Positions 32,388 through 43,546 of a stretch of 64,000 nt of DNA are shown one piece after another. The translations under genes and the position numbers were made by a program. The stretch spans positions 2,170,001 to 2,234,000 of the forward strand of contig NC_088321.1 of the NCBI RefSeq assembly GCF_910592395.1, in the 5' to 3' direction. This stretch comes from Lineus longissimus (taxonomy: Eukaryota; Nemertea; Pilidiophora; Heteronemertea; Lineidae). The notes beneath the pieces are model-generated. The model was given only the letters and a program-made list of their open reading frames with translations. It was not told where the DNA came from and searched no databases. The stretch's first letter is position 1; every line of letters starts with the position of its first letter.

Positions 32388-32586
32388 TTAAGGGTTGGCT
32401 AGAACTTGAAATCCAAAATCTATTAGAACTCCTCAAAACAAAGTGAATGGCAATTTCAAGGATGGGAGACTGTTTTTTTCGTTTCGAGAGAACAGGCTCC
32501 CAGCATTCACTTCATTTTCAAGGAGTTCTAATTGACTTTGGATTTCTGGTTAAGCCAAAATGGTGGTACCTATTGCTAACCCTTAA
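32388..32586. mobile_element. TTAA-bounded foldback element without insert
   Basis: TTAAGGGTTGGC ... GCTAACCCTTAA, with arms containing TAGAACTCC/GGAGTTCTA and AGTGAATG/CATTCACT. Corresponds to the element at 9229-9772 minus the CAGGG insertion. Confidence 0.75.
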
Positions 32587-32589
32587 AAG

Positions 32590-34240
32590 TTTCAAATGTA
32601 AGGGTGCTGGGCAAGTTTTATGCTTGAAGAGACACCCTTCGGGGGTCATTTTGAGCCCTGACAAATGGCCATAGGGGAGAGAACCCAGGTCAAGCCATGG
32701 GCGAGTGGTTGAGTCAAGGGACTGCGTTGTGCGTGCTTGTGAAGGCCTATTTCTATGGTCAAATGACCAAGGGTTGACTTGTGATCAGGACTAGGAGGGG
32801 GGGGGCTAAACCTAATCTAGCTAAACACAGCAAAAATACACCACTGCATACAGTCCAGATCACAAAAGACATCCTGTAAATCGCGTCATTGGGGCATCAG
32901 TGGTGCATCATTGAAGCGCTGCCCAGCACGCAGTTCACCCGAAAGTCACTCCTAGGTTGTGCATAATATACATGTCACACAGACATAAGCGTGTCACTGG
33001 TGCATCAATGGCGTACAACTCAACACGTTGCACATCACAGACGCGAAGCAGGACGGACGTCATTTGTGACTAGGACTGTACACAAACAGAAGACCAGTCT
33101 ATTCTAAGTTTTATGCCACTGCCAAGCACCACTGTAACCTCTTCAGCGCCACCTACACACGGAAAACCAAACCATGCACACGAAGGCTATTTTTGAAGGT
33201 CGACGCCATTCATCAAAACTTGGAAATTTCTAACTGACTTAACATCTTCAGTGCCGGTGTTTCACTCCCCTTTTCAGACCACCAGAAAAAAAAGTATAAG
33301 AGATTACTGCATAAGGTAATTTGCAGTAACTTCTCCATCCAAGACAAGGTCTTCTTGAATCAATAGAGGTATGTTAGCTACACTCCTCTACTATATTTTA
33401 TTTTTTGTAGAAAAATGACCAAAAATGACCAAAATGAACCCCTTTTCCAACCCCCTCGACCCCCCTAAAAATTCCCGGTGTCAGAACAGCTTTATCTTGG
33501 TCCAAAAAAAAAAAAAAAAAAAAAAAAATTTTTTGCTAATCTCTCCCCTCAATGGCTTTGAGAATATGTCCCCAACCCTCTGTGATGTCCCCAACCCACT
33601 GGCGAAGTCCCATCATCACTGAAAAAGTGAATGCTCTCCATTCTACCACTAAAACCTAAATCATGCGGAGATATTTCACAAATCATACCACACTCCTCCA
33701 CCGAGGCCGAGTCAATCTTTAACATGCTGAAATGTACAGTGCCAATCTCTCTTACAAAGATACGACATGTGCAAGAGCTCTAACTTTATACCTCCGCTTC
33801 ACAAATCATACCACACTCTTTAACATGCTAAATGTAAAATTCAGCCTAAAGAGACAATACCACCAATGAATATTCATAGGTTGGAGGGTCGAGACCTATC
33901 AATTAGACGGGGGTATGTTTTTAACTCTCAAGTACATATTTGGAGAGGTATTGAAAAAATATTTGCTGTGGCAAGTCTACAGATATAAAGAAATCATTTG
34001 ATGAAAAAACTAATTTTGAATTTTGCTAATTTGGGGCGTGTTTTGAGATTTTTCTGCCAGTTGGCTGAATAGTGAAAAGAGTGGAAATATCAATGTCTGT
34101 CTAATTTGTCGATTATCAAAAAATTTCCATGGTCAACTACCAGTTTACTTTTCACCATTTACTTGCCAGACTGTCCGGAATATCATATCAAAATTTCAAA
34201 TTCACAACCCCACGCAGTATTTGATGCGTCGCGGTCAAAC
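32590..34240. other. Intergenic, no gene supported
   Basis: Mostly unique-looking. Holds a 20+ base poly-A run at about 33505-33528 followed by T, and two CACAAATCATACCACACTC-type short repeats (33678, 33790). Confidence 0.4.
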
Positions 34241-34251
34241 ATTGACAATAC

Positions 34252-34748
34252 TACAATCAAGATGTACAGACAGGGGGAGCTGGCAGTACGTACCCATAAG
34301 TCTTTGCAGTAGTCTCGCGCGTACCGGATATAACCTATCAAGCTTTTCTCCTTCAGAGAAATACTGCGTTGCGCTCAAGTGCCTTATAAAAGGCTGTGAA
34401 TAAAATTAACGTTCGACCAATGAGAAAGCCACATTACCCTGCATACGAGGTTGGACGCGTGATCACTTAGTAACAAGTAAAAATAGAATCAGACCACATG
34501 TTTCTATATGTCAGAATGCTGCCGTTTGCGCTGTAGTACACGTGTGTTGTCCAAATTTTCGATTTCAAGCAAGTTTAAGGCCAACCTCGTGTCCACCAGA
34601 CTAATGCATAATTGGCAGTTGAGCGCAACGCAGTATTTCTCTGAAGGAGAAAAGCTTGATAGGTTATATCCGGTACGCGCGAGACTACTGCAAAGACTTA
34701 TGGGTACGTACTGCCAGCTCCCCCGGTCTGTACATCTTGATTGTCGTA
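34252..34748. mobile_element. Long inverted repeat (foldback), about 130-bp arms
   Basis: The left arm 34252-34384 and right arm 34614-34748 are nearly perfect inverted copies (AAGCTTTTCTCCTTCAGAGA versus TCTCTGAAGGAGAAAAGCTT), around a loop of about 230 bp. Confidence 0.88.
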
Positions 34749-35231
34749 TTGAACTGCTAAAAGGCTAAAAAAATCAATTGTGGTCTTGCCTCTAAACGTG
34801 ACTGTTGGAGCACAATCTCTATTACAAAGATACAGATGAGCACCAGGGCCTCAGCTTTCACCACTGCTGGAGCGCAATCTCTCTTACAAAGATACAACCT
34901 TGAGCTCGCACTCCAACATTCTATCTCTGCCCATTACCGAATACAGAACAAAGTACTAATTTGTTTGGTAGCAATCGATAAAAAAACAGCATAGCATAAA
35001 TGTGATGCAATTCATGCCTCAAAGAACATTATCACCACAGGCCTCTCATTGGATAGTTTTCACACCGTTCAACAGTGATAAGCGGGAAAAAAAAAATACA
35101 AAAAATAAAATTTCTGTTTTTTGGGGTAATTGACCCCCTGATGAATGTGTTACACCCCAGAATGCTCAATTTGGCTCCCAAATCCCACGAATTTGCATAA
35201 TATCCCAAAAAACAGCTAAATACTATGAGTA

Positions 35232-35777
35232 CAGTAGAACCTCTCTATTAATGCAAGTATCAATTCGTGTCTTGTACCCCCCTCCTCAAGGGTACGACAC
35301 CTTATCACCCTATAACGACATCTTAAGGCTCAAGCATCACCCTTTTTTCACCAATGCTACTTTTTCTTTCGTCAAGACATCACCATCAACAACATATCAG
35401 TTATCACCGTCATATAAAGTAACCGAACTAATTTTACGGGGTAAGGCTGTATGTTCGACAAGACATCGACACATTAGCATCCTTATTCTTTCCAGCTTCG
35501 CCAAATTTTCACTAAAGGAAAAATAAATACTACTCAAGCATCGGCAAAGATTAGTGGTGATAGCTTAACTACCCTTGAGGAGGGGGGGGGGTACAAGAAA
35601 CGAATTGATACTTGCATAAGGACACCCTTGGGACTGACAAGTGCTGTCCTTAATAGAGAGGTGTCCTGATTAGAGATGTCAAATTGAATAGAAACAACCA
35701 ATTTGGGACCAAAACTAGTGCCCTCAATAGAGAGGTTGTCCTTAATAGAGAGGTGTCTTCTAAGGGAGGTTCTACTG
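35232..35777. mobile_element. TA-flanked MITE split by another MITE
   Basis: CAGTAGAACCTCTCTATTAA at the left, continuing at 35617 as TAAGGACACCCTTGGGACTG and ending GGAGGTTCTACTG. The intervening 35252-35616 is a different element. Confidence 0.88.
35252..35616. mobile_element. MITE with TAA target duplication nested in a TA-flanked MITE
   Basis: Ends TGCAAGTATCAATTCG and CGAATTGATACTTGCA, further inverted through GTACCCCCCTCCTCAAGG. The TAA of the host element is duplicated on both sides (35249-35251, 35617-35619). About 365 bp. Confidence 0.88.
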
Positions 35778-35808
35778 TATTTATGAACCTGGATTGCTCA
35801 CATTCACT

Positions 35809-35843
35809 TAATAGAGAGGTGTCCGCCAACAGAGGTTCCACTG
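35809..35843. mobile_element. TA-flanked MITE, end fragment
   Basis: TTAATAGAGAGGTGTCCGCC ... GAGGTTCCACTG. Confidence 0.7.
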
Positions 35844-36133
35844 TATGTCATTTTTTAGTGGAGCTCGCCATTTCCAGAGACGTCCTCTGTGACAAGAACC
35901 ATCACTTCATTTTTCAGCGGCCTGAAGTCGCCTTTGGATGTTGTGTCCCGATAACATTAGCTCGATTTCATTAGCAAATCTGCTAGGAGACTGATTAGAT
36001 TCAATCTACGTGGGTAATGGTGGTTTATCGACCACCCAGAGCTTCAAGTCAGGAGTTGGTTCGAGTGGAGGATGGGGAGAAACGTCCACCACTCAGAGGG
36101 TTTTGAAAAATAGGATGCCCGAGTGTCCGCAGA

Positions 36134-36310
36134 CAGTGGAACCTCCTTTAGCGGACACCACTCTATTAAGGACAACCTCTCTATTAAGGACACTAGTTTC
36201 GGTCCCAAATTGGTCGTACCATTCAATTTGACCTCCCTTATCAGGACACCTCTCTATTAAGGACAGCACTTGTCAGTCCCGAGGATGTCCATTATAGAGA
36301 GGTTCTACTG
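36134..36310. mobile_element. TA-flanked MITE
   Basis: CAGTGGAACCTCCT ... GAGGTTCTACTG followed by TA. Confidence 0.85.
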
Positions 36311-36507
36311 TACTTTGTTAGTATTTGGCTGTTTCAGGCAAATTTATGGGATTTGGGAGCCAAATTGAGCATTCTGGGGTGCAATACATTCATCAGGGGG
36401 TCAATTACCCGCCACCAAAAATCAATAAGCCGCAAAAATGACATGCTGGAATTTGCACCCATAACCCCACTCAAAAACTCCATGACGTCAAACCACTCTT
36501 GCATTTA

Positions 36508-36593
36508 AAGGTGTCGACGTTCGTAATTACTGGTGGTCCAGGAAAATAGAAATGCAGTTATACACAATGCCGTAGTGCAAGTGCAGTCGAACC
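36508..36593. repeat. Fragment of the GTAATTAC-type repeat
   Basis: GACGTTCGTAATTACTGGTG ... ACACAATGCCGTAGTGCA, cut by the following MITE. Confidence 0.7.
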
Positions 36594-36865
36594 TCTCTTA
36601 GCGGACACCTCTCTATTAAGGACAACCTCTCTATTAAGGACAACCTCTCTAATAAGGACAACTTCTCTAATAAGGACAACCTCTCTAAAGAGGACAACCT
36701 CTCTTTTAAGGACAACCTCTCTATTAAGGACAACCTCTCTATTAACGACAATAGTTTTGGTCCCAATTTGGTTGTTTCCATTCAATTTGACCTCCTTATC
36801 AGGACACCTCTCTATTAAGGACAGCACTTGTCAGTCCTGAGGGTGTCCATAATAGAGAGGTACTG
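36594..36865. mobile_element. TA-flanked MITE with internal sub-repeat expansion
   Basis: CAGTCGAACCTCTC ... GAGAGGTACTG. The block GGACAACCTCTCTATTAA is repeated about 7-8 times instead of 1-2. Confidence 0.85.
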
Positions 36866-36929
36866 TAGTCATGAGTCCATGTCAATTTGGTAAAGTTACT
36901 ATTAGTGCCTTCTCTCTCGTGATCTGCTA

Positions 36930-37345
36930 TACCGTTCGTAAAAAAATTGAATTTGTAATTGAATTTGAAAACTTTAATTGCGTAAATACATACTAAATGT
37001 AAATTTCAACATTGCCGTTGTGTGGACTGATCTACAAATACTATGAATACCAAGTTTCAGCAAATTTGTATTCACAATAACTGTGCTACGACATGGTGTA
37101 TTAGTGGATTTCTATTTTCCCGGACCACAAGTACAGTAGAACCTCTCTATAAAGGACATCCTCGGGACTGACAAGTGCTGTCCTTAATGGAGAGGTGTCC
37201 TGAATAGAGAGGTCAAATTGAATGGTACGACCAATTTGGGACTGAAACTAGTGTCCTTAATAGAGAGGTTGTCCTTAATAGAGAGGTGTCCGCTAAAGGA
37301 GGTTCCACTGTAATTACGAACAGCGTACACCTTTAACACTGCATT
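36930..37345. mobile_element. GTAATTAC-type repeat interrupted by a TA-flanked MITE
   Basis: ACCGTTCGTAAAAAAATTGA ... CCCGGACCACAAG, then the MITE, then ATTACGAACAGCGTACACC. The host's AGTAATTAC is split at TA. Confidence 0.85.
37134..37310. mobile_element. TA-flanked MITE nested in the GTAATTAC-type repeat
   Basis: CAGTAGAACCTCTC ... GGTTCCACTG with TA directly on both sides. Confidence 0.9.
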
Positions 37346-37484
37346 AGCACAACACATTCATAAAAAACATCCACATTTTCATGGAAGTGAGCTCCGATCG
37401 CTAACCTCATTACTGGTGCTCTCTCGAGACCAGTTTAGCGGTCCCTATGAATATGTTATAGTTCTGTGACAGCTTAACAAAGTA

Positions 37485-37660
37485 CGGTAGAACCTCTCTA
37501 TTAAGGACACCCTCGGGACTGAGAAGAGCTGTCCTTAATAGAGAGGTGTCCTGATTAGAGAGGTCAAATTGAATGGAAACAAACAACTTGGGACCAAAAC
37601 TAGTGTCCTTAATAGAGATTGTCTGTAATAGAGAGGTGTCCACTAAGGGAGGTTCCACTG
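37485..37660. mobile_element. TA-flanked MITE
   Basis: CGGTAGAACCTCTC ... GGTTCCACTG. A direct repeat of about 31 bases (TATGTTATAGTTCTGTGACA and onward) lies on each side (about 37451 and 37662). Confidence 0.85.
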
Positions 37661-37920
37661 TATGTTATAGTTCCGTGACAGGTTAACAAAGTCATAGGCA
37701 GCAACCATGAAAGCGACAATAGGCAATGTTTTTTTTCGATCAAGGTATTTCACAGCCGACCATTTCACCCCAATAATAATTGGTCTCTCGGATATTTATG
37801 AACCTAATTATCGTCGCATGAGCTCTATGGGTGAGCGAAAATAATTCTGTGACTGCGTTATCAAGTTACTGATAACCAGTGTCAGCATCTGTCAGAGACT
37901 ATCTTTTCTACGGGCAAATA

Positions 37921-38101
37921 CTGTGGAACCTCTCTTAGCGGACACCTCTCTATTAAGTACAACCTCTCTATTAAGGACACTAGTTTTGGTCCCAATGTGG
38001 TTGTTTTTACCATTCAATTTGACCTCTCTAATCAGGACACCTCTCTATAAAGGACAGCACTTGTCAGTCACAAGGGTGTCCTTAATAGAGAGGTTCTACT
38101 G
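37921..38101. mobile_element. TA-flanked MITE
   Basis: CTGTGGAACCTCTC ... GAGGTTCTACTG followed by TA. Confidence 0.85.
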
Positions 38102-38379
38102 TATTTGTATTTGGAACTTCTAATCCGTACATGAAATGATCTGAGATGAGATTGTAATTCGTAATTCGTAATTTGTAGTTGAAATATCCATCAATACCGC
38201 CTTTAAGATTTACCACACTAGTTTTCGTCCCAGATTGGTTGTGCGAAGAATGGCACTGGAACCAAGGTTGACAGTTTCAATCTCGATGTGCTTTAAGGTG
38301 ATGCACGTCTGTACTTCACCGAACGAGGGTTAATATTTCAGGGGTTCAGGGCTTGAGAAGCAAACATTAACCCCTGATT

Positions 38380-38820
38380 TCCTCAGGATTTGAAATCCTA
38401 CAACAATTAGAATTTGTTCAAAACGTAGAGATTCCCATTGGCGTTGGAGTCTGGTCTTTCATCTCCAGAGAACAGATTACCACCCTTGAAACTTGCATTC
38501 TCTTCATTTTGTTGGAGTTCTAATTACAGTAGAACCTCTCTATTACGGACACCCTCAGGACTGACAAGTGCTGTCCTTAATAGAGAGGTGTCTTGATTAG
38601 AGAGGTCAAACTGAATGGAAACAGCCAATTTGGGACCAAACCTAGTCTTAGCCTAGTGTCCTTAATAGAGAGGTGTCCTGATTAGAGAGGTCAAATTGAA
38701 TGGAAACAACCAATCTAGTGTCGTTAATAGAGAGGGTGTCCTTAATAGAGAAGTGTCCGCTAAAGGAGGTTCCACTGTACTTGAGGATTTTAAGTTCTCG
38801 CCAAAATGTTGGTGGCCAAG
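38380..38820. mobile_element. Foldback element (AGACCTCCAAATC type) split by a TA-flanked MITE
   Basis: GATTTGAAATCCTACAAC at the left, GTTGGAGTTCTAAT before the MITE and CTTGAGGATTTTAAGTTCTC after it, then GCCAAAATGTTGGTGG. Related to 32388-32586. Confidence 0.65.
38527..38777. mobile_element. TA-flanked MITE nested in the foldback element
   Basis: CAGTAGAACCTCTC ... GGTTCCACTG with TA on each side; one internal duplicated block. Confidence 0.87.
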
Positions 38821-38859
38821 GTCTTCTTCTTCTTCAGCGTTCGCTCTGCACTTGGAGGG

Positions 38860-39065
38860 GTCATTCTCCTAGGAGTAATCCTCCTCCAAGGCGGGATGAG
38901 CGTATCCTGCGTGCCACTACGGTTAGGCGCCAATTGGGTTTATTGGCCTAGTGGTCCGACTTTGGCGAGAGAGATAGAGTCCACGCAAGCTACTCATGTT
39001 TCTCACTTGGTGGGGTCTGTAACCTGCCCTGGCATAGACACCAGGTACAAGGAACCTCGGTTTTG
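38860..39065. repeat. SINE-associated body sequence
   Basis: CGTGCCACTACGGTTAGGCG, ATAGAGTCCACGCAAGCTAC and TGCCCTGGCATAGACACC recur at 21130-21240 and, in reverse, at 42640-42750. Confidence 0.65.
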
Positions 39066-39083
39066 AGTCTCATTCGAAGGACT

Positions 39084-39386
39084 GTGAAGAGCCAGGAATT
39101 TTAGTTCCTTGAAAGTCACGCCGGTTCATCCAGACATACGATCCTGGGTTCTCCCCGGGATCAAACCCGGGCCCTATTGCGTGGTAGCCAGCAGTGTTAA
39201 CCACTAGGCTATGAGGCTCCTCGACTCAGAGCCTCAAACTTGTTGTGAAGAGCCAGGAATTTTCGTTCCTTGAAAGCCACGCCGGTTCATCCAGAAATAC
39301 AATCCTGGGTTCTCCCCGGGATCGAACCCGGGCCCTATTGCGTGGTAGCCAGCAGTGTAAACCACTAGGCCATGAGGCTCCTTGGT
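39084..39386 (-). mobile_element. Dimeric tRNA-derived SINE
   Basis: Two direct copies with tRNA-like head (GTTCGATCCCGGGGAGAACC on minus) about 155 bp apart, the same architecture as 21303-21604. Confidence 0.82.
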
Positions 39387-39707
39387 GGCTAAGGTCAACC
39401 TCCAACTAGATTTTGTCAGTTGCATAGCACTGCTACAATAACATGGATTAGGGGAATAACCCTCTTGGAAATAAATCTAACATTTTAATCAAAGAGCTAA
39501 AGTAAAGTATTGTTCATGCTAGCCTTTAGAATGTAACCATGGCAACGGCGGCCATCTTGTTTTTCTTCTTACCTGAGAGATGGTCAGCAGACGTTATTAA
39601 CACTTTGTCATCACAATTGTGGCTGTCTAAGGAGTCTGAAATAATAAACCAGGGAAAAGTTCTCAAATACAAGACATGTACATGTACATATGAAATTCTT
39701 AGAAATA

Positions 39708-40128
39708 CGGTAGAACCTCTCTATTAAGGACACCCTCGGGAGTGACAAGTGCTGTCCTTAATAGAGAGGTGTCCTGATTAGAGAGGTCAAATTGAATGGA
39801 AACAAACAATTTGGGACCAAAATTAGTGTCCCTGATAGAGAGGTTGTCCTTAATAGAGAGGTCAAAGTGAATGGAAACAGCCAATTTGGGACCAGAACTA
39901 GTGTCCTTAATAGAGAGACTGTCCTTAATAGAGAGGTCAAATTGAATGGAAAGAATTACTAACTTGGGACCAAAACTTGTGTCCTTGATGGAGGGGTTGT
40001 CCTTGATAGGAAGGTGTCCTGATTAGAGAGGTCGATTCAAATGGAAAGGACCAACTTGGACCAAAAGCAGTGTCCTTTTAGACAGGGCGTCCTTTTAATA
40101 GAGAGGTGTCCGCTAAGGGAGGTTCCAT
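39708..40128. mobile_element. TA-flanked MITE, extended copy
   Basis: CGGTAGAACCTCTC start and GGAGGTTCCATC end. The interior GAGAGGTCAAATTGAATGGA block is present about four times, making it about 420 bp. Confidence 0.82.
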
Positions 40129-40319
40129 CAAACATTATAATAAGGGAGTTTTATACCAGGCTGGGCCTAAATCAGGCTTACTGGGCCTATCACGGCTCAA
40201 CCATGTGCATCACCTGTTTCATAGTGCTCTCAATCACATGTTACTCAAATTGAACAAGGATGGGCCACATATCCTGTGTGTATGTGTATGTACACCCGGA
40301 ATGTTAAAGGCCTATGCCA

Positions 40320-40607
40320 TTAGTAGAAAATTTGAAATTTGAAATTTATAATTGAATTTAGAAATTAAATGTTACCACAACATGAAAAAGGACGAGCAAC
40401 ATGAATGTAAGAAAGAATCCAATTAGGCCTCCGACATTTATGGAAAATTTGGAATTTTTCAAATTCAAATTCAAAAAACAAATTTCAAATTTTCTACGAA
40501 CTTCACAGGTCTCAATTAGATTCTTGCATTACGTTCTCCGAGGTTCTTTGAAAATTTGAAAATTGTATTTTGAATTTGAATTACCGGTATTTCAAATTGT
40601 GGAAATA
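40320..40607. repeat. AAATTTGAA low-complexity region
   Basis: Overlapping AAATTTGAAATTT and AATTCAAATTC motifs, many locally self-complementary. Confidence 0.6.
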
Positions 40608-40785
40608 CAGTGGAACCTCCCTTAGCGGACACCTCTCTATTAAGGACAACTTCTCCATTAAGGACACTAGTTTTGGTCCCAAGTAGGTTGTTTCCATTCA
40701 ACTTGACCTCTCTAATCAGGACACCTCTATTTTATGGACAGTACTTGTCAGTGCCGAGGGTGTCCTTAATAGAGAGGTTCTACTG
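40608..40785. mobile_element. TA-flanked MITE
   Basis: CAGTGGAACCTCCC ... GAGGTTCTACTG with TA at both sides. Confidence 0.88.
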
Positions 40786-41065
40786 TACATGTACTGGATA
40801 TGAATTTTGACAATGCAACAGAAAAAGGTTCGAATTTGATTTAGATCTTGCCTCATCATCCACCTTTTCACGACAAAGCATCCGTTAAACCAACAATTAA
40901 ATTGGTGTGGCCTAATGCAAAGATAAATTGACCAAGCATTTTGAATCTTTGAAAATAATCAAGGCAAACATATCACTTTATCATCAGGTCGGTCTCCATA
41001 TACGATCATGGAAAATTGGCCTGTGAATGGAACACACACATGTCAGGAGATGTCCACAGAATGTA

Positions 41066-41243
41066 CAGTAGAACCTCTCTATTACGGACACCCTCGGTAC
41101 TGAAAAGTGCTGTTCTTAATAGAGAGGTGTCCTGATTAGAGAGGTCAAATTGAATGGAAACAACCAATTTGGGATCAAAACTAGTGTCCTTAATAGAGAG
41201 GGTGTCCTTAATAGAGAGGTGTCCGCTAAAGGAGGTTCCACTG
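41066..41243. mobile_element. TA-flanked MITE
   Basis: CAGTAGAACCTCTC ... GGTTCCACTG with TA at both sides. Confidence 0.88.
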
Positions 41244-41397
41244 TATAATAAACATTCTCATACTGCATGAAATTATAGAAAATTATTCCATAAAAACAGA
41301 CGATCTATTGTACATACAAGTATTGCCGATGTGTTGCTATGTTAGGGACCATCTAAAAAGACACTATACATGCTGTTGTCGTTGTTGTGTGTACTGT

Positions 41398-41661
41398 ACT
41401 TTAGAACCTCTCTATTAAGGACACCCTGCGGTCTGACAAGTGCTGTCCTTAATAGACAGGTGTCCAGATTAGAGACGTCAAATTGAATAGAAACAACTTA
41501 GCAATTTTTGGGACCTAAACTAGTGTCCTTATTAGAGAGGTGTCCTGATTAGAGAGGTCAAATTGATCAGCAACAACTTTGCAATTTGGGAACCTAAACT
41601 AGTGTCCTTATTAGAGAGGTTGTTCTTAATAGAGAGGTGTCCGCTAAAGGAGGTTCCACTG
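41398..41661. mobile_element. TA-flanked MITE, extended copy
   Basis: CTTTAGAACCTCTC start, GGTTCCACTG end, with one duplicated internal block. Confidence 0.8.
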
Positions 41662-42325
41662 TGCTATGTTAGGCTGGCAATTCCCATAAAAAAAACGCCC
41701 TGGTCCCAAGAGGCCGCCATTTACATGTTTGACAACACACATGTCAAAAGATTGTCTTTTACGACGGAATGACCTCTGTTTCGGCGAGGTGCGGCATTTC
41801 CGCAAGTGACCGAGCACTGGGTTCTTGACGAACCCTGTCATAGGTTCATTCCCGGGAAAACACAGGATCGAGTTTCCTCGGTGTGTCTTTCATGAATCTG
41901 TAACATTCCTAGCTCTTCTCAGTCCTTCAAATCTGACTTTGAAAACCGAGATTCCACACGCCACACAGAGTTGATCAGACTACAGACCATTAATAGATTT
42001 TAAGCCATTTTCCTTTAGACATCAACTGCCATAACTTTTTCCCAATATCTCACCCGGACCTAATATTTACAGGGCAGAAAGACTCACCCAGGGCATAAAT
42101 CCATTGAACGTTTGACAGGTCATGACTATGACAATTTCAGGGTTTGGGGGGTCTGAAGTTTTCGGGGTCGATTTTGTCTTAATTTATCTTCTTATCTGAG
42201 CACATATGAGGCTCAAAGTTCATCAGAATATTTGCCAGAAACAATTTAATTCATGATAGCAGAGGAGCTCATTCTGATTGCACAGATGGCATCCCTACTT
42301 GACAGTGAGACCACACATTGATTTC
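41662..42325. other. Intergenic, nothing recognised
   Basis: No supported gene or repeat. Confidence 0.35.
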
Positions 42326-42628
42326 TTAACCCTTTCAGGACGATAACTCCGCAATAACTCCGTTCTGGACGAGTCTCGCAAAAATGCAAGATCGACGATC
42401 TTTTCACAACATCGGTTTTCCAGTCATTTCTAATGACGATCCGCATTTTCTAACTACCCGGAGGGCATCCCGACATCCTGGGGAATACCTTTTCTATTCA
42501 TGCCAACTTCATAGCGATGCTTGCAAAGCCGATATTTCAAAAACTTTCGATTTTGACGAAAAAACTTGAAAAATATCCAGTCCAGAGCGGACGTTTGGGA
42601 AAAAAATATTCAGTCCTGAAAGGGTTAA
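42326..42628. mobile_element. TTAA-bounded MITE (piggyBac-like)
   Basis: TTAACCCTTTCAGGAC ... GTCCTGAAAGGGTTAA. About 300 bp, no ORF of note. A different family from the other TTAA elements here. Confidence 0.78.
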
Positions 42629-42639
42629 TTGGTGTAGAG

Positions 42640-42750
42640 TAGACCATACAATTTGAGAAACATGATGAGCTTGTGTGGACTCTATACACCTCTGGCCGAA
42701 GGGTATCACAAGGCCAAACCCAATTAGTGCCTAACGGTAGTGGCACGGAA
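42640..42750 (-). repeat. SINE-associated body sequence, reverse
   Basis: On minus: CGTGCCACTACCGTTAGGCA and ATAGAGTCCACACAAGCTCA, matching 38905-39000. Confidence 0.65.
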
Positions 42751-43462
42751 AAAAACGCTTTGAAGAAAATATTGCTTTATTTGATTAATGATTGATACAC
42801 CAAAGGGCTAAAATTTAGAATCCCCGATCGGAAATGACGTAGTTTGATCGCATTCAACTATAAATCCATTGAACAGTGGTGCTTGGTTAGTCAACCGATG
42901 ACCTTTTTCTGGGGTGTGATCGGGGATTGTAAACTTGTTCCCACCAAATTTTGTGAACATTACTCAGAACACATTAAGCATCATCATGTAGGCCTACATG
43001 GCGGGGATGGGCTTTTTTCTTCAAAGTTTAGAAGTGATATTACTCTTGATTAATAAACATAGCAGTCCTGCCTTGATGAGACACCCTGTACATTGTATAT
43101 CCATATCAGTATACAATGTACACACATACATGTACATCATGTCCACAGGATTGATCCTGCATTTTTTTACCAAGTTTAGAAGGTAAAATCTTGCGAAGTA
43201 TGCAGGGTCATTCGAAAATAACTGCCGTACCCGATTAAGTGAGTATACCTACAAATAAATCCGACTTCTCAGGAATCCAAACTTGTCAGAAATTGTCAAA
43301 AATGGAACAAAATCTTGTTGAGATCACTTTACTTTCGAATGCTTATCACAATAATAGTTAGTGTATCGGTATTACGATAGATGACAGCAGCTGGTGCCCA
43401 CGTGACGGTGGGAGCATTCTACAGTGTTTATCAACTATGTTGAGTTCATCGCTGATATGGTA
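42751..43462. other. Intergenic upstream of tRNA-Lys
   Basis: No supported protein gene. A GTATATCCATATCAGTATAC-like imperfect palindrome lies near 43095-43115. Confidence 0.35.
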
Positions 43463-43535
43463 GCCCGGCTAGCTCAGTCGGTAGAGCATGGGACTCTTAA
43501 TCCCAGGGTCGTGGGTTCGAGCCCCACGTTGGGCG
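43463..43535 (+). tRNA. tRNA-Lys (CTT)
   Basis: A 73-base cloverleaf. The acceptor stem GCCCGGC pairs with GTTGGGC with two G-T wobbles. The A-box is TAGCTCAGTCGGTAGAGC. The anticodon stem TGGGA/TCCCA encloses loop CTCTTAA with anticodon CTT. The T-arm is GTGGG-TTCGAGC-CCCAC. A TTTTT run about 6 bases downstream is a Pol III terminator. There is no intron and CCA is not encoded. Confidence 0.95.
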
Positions 43536-43546
43536 CTTACTTTTTC
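43536..43546 (+). terminator. Pol III terminator of tRNA-Lys
   Basis: CTTACTTTTTC directly after the tRNA; the T5 run is the standard RNA polymerase III stop. Confidence 0.75.
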
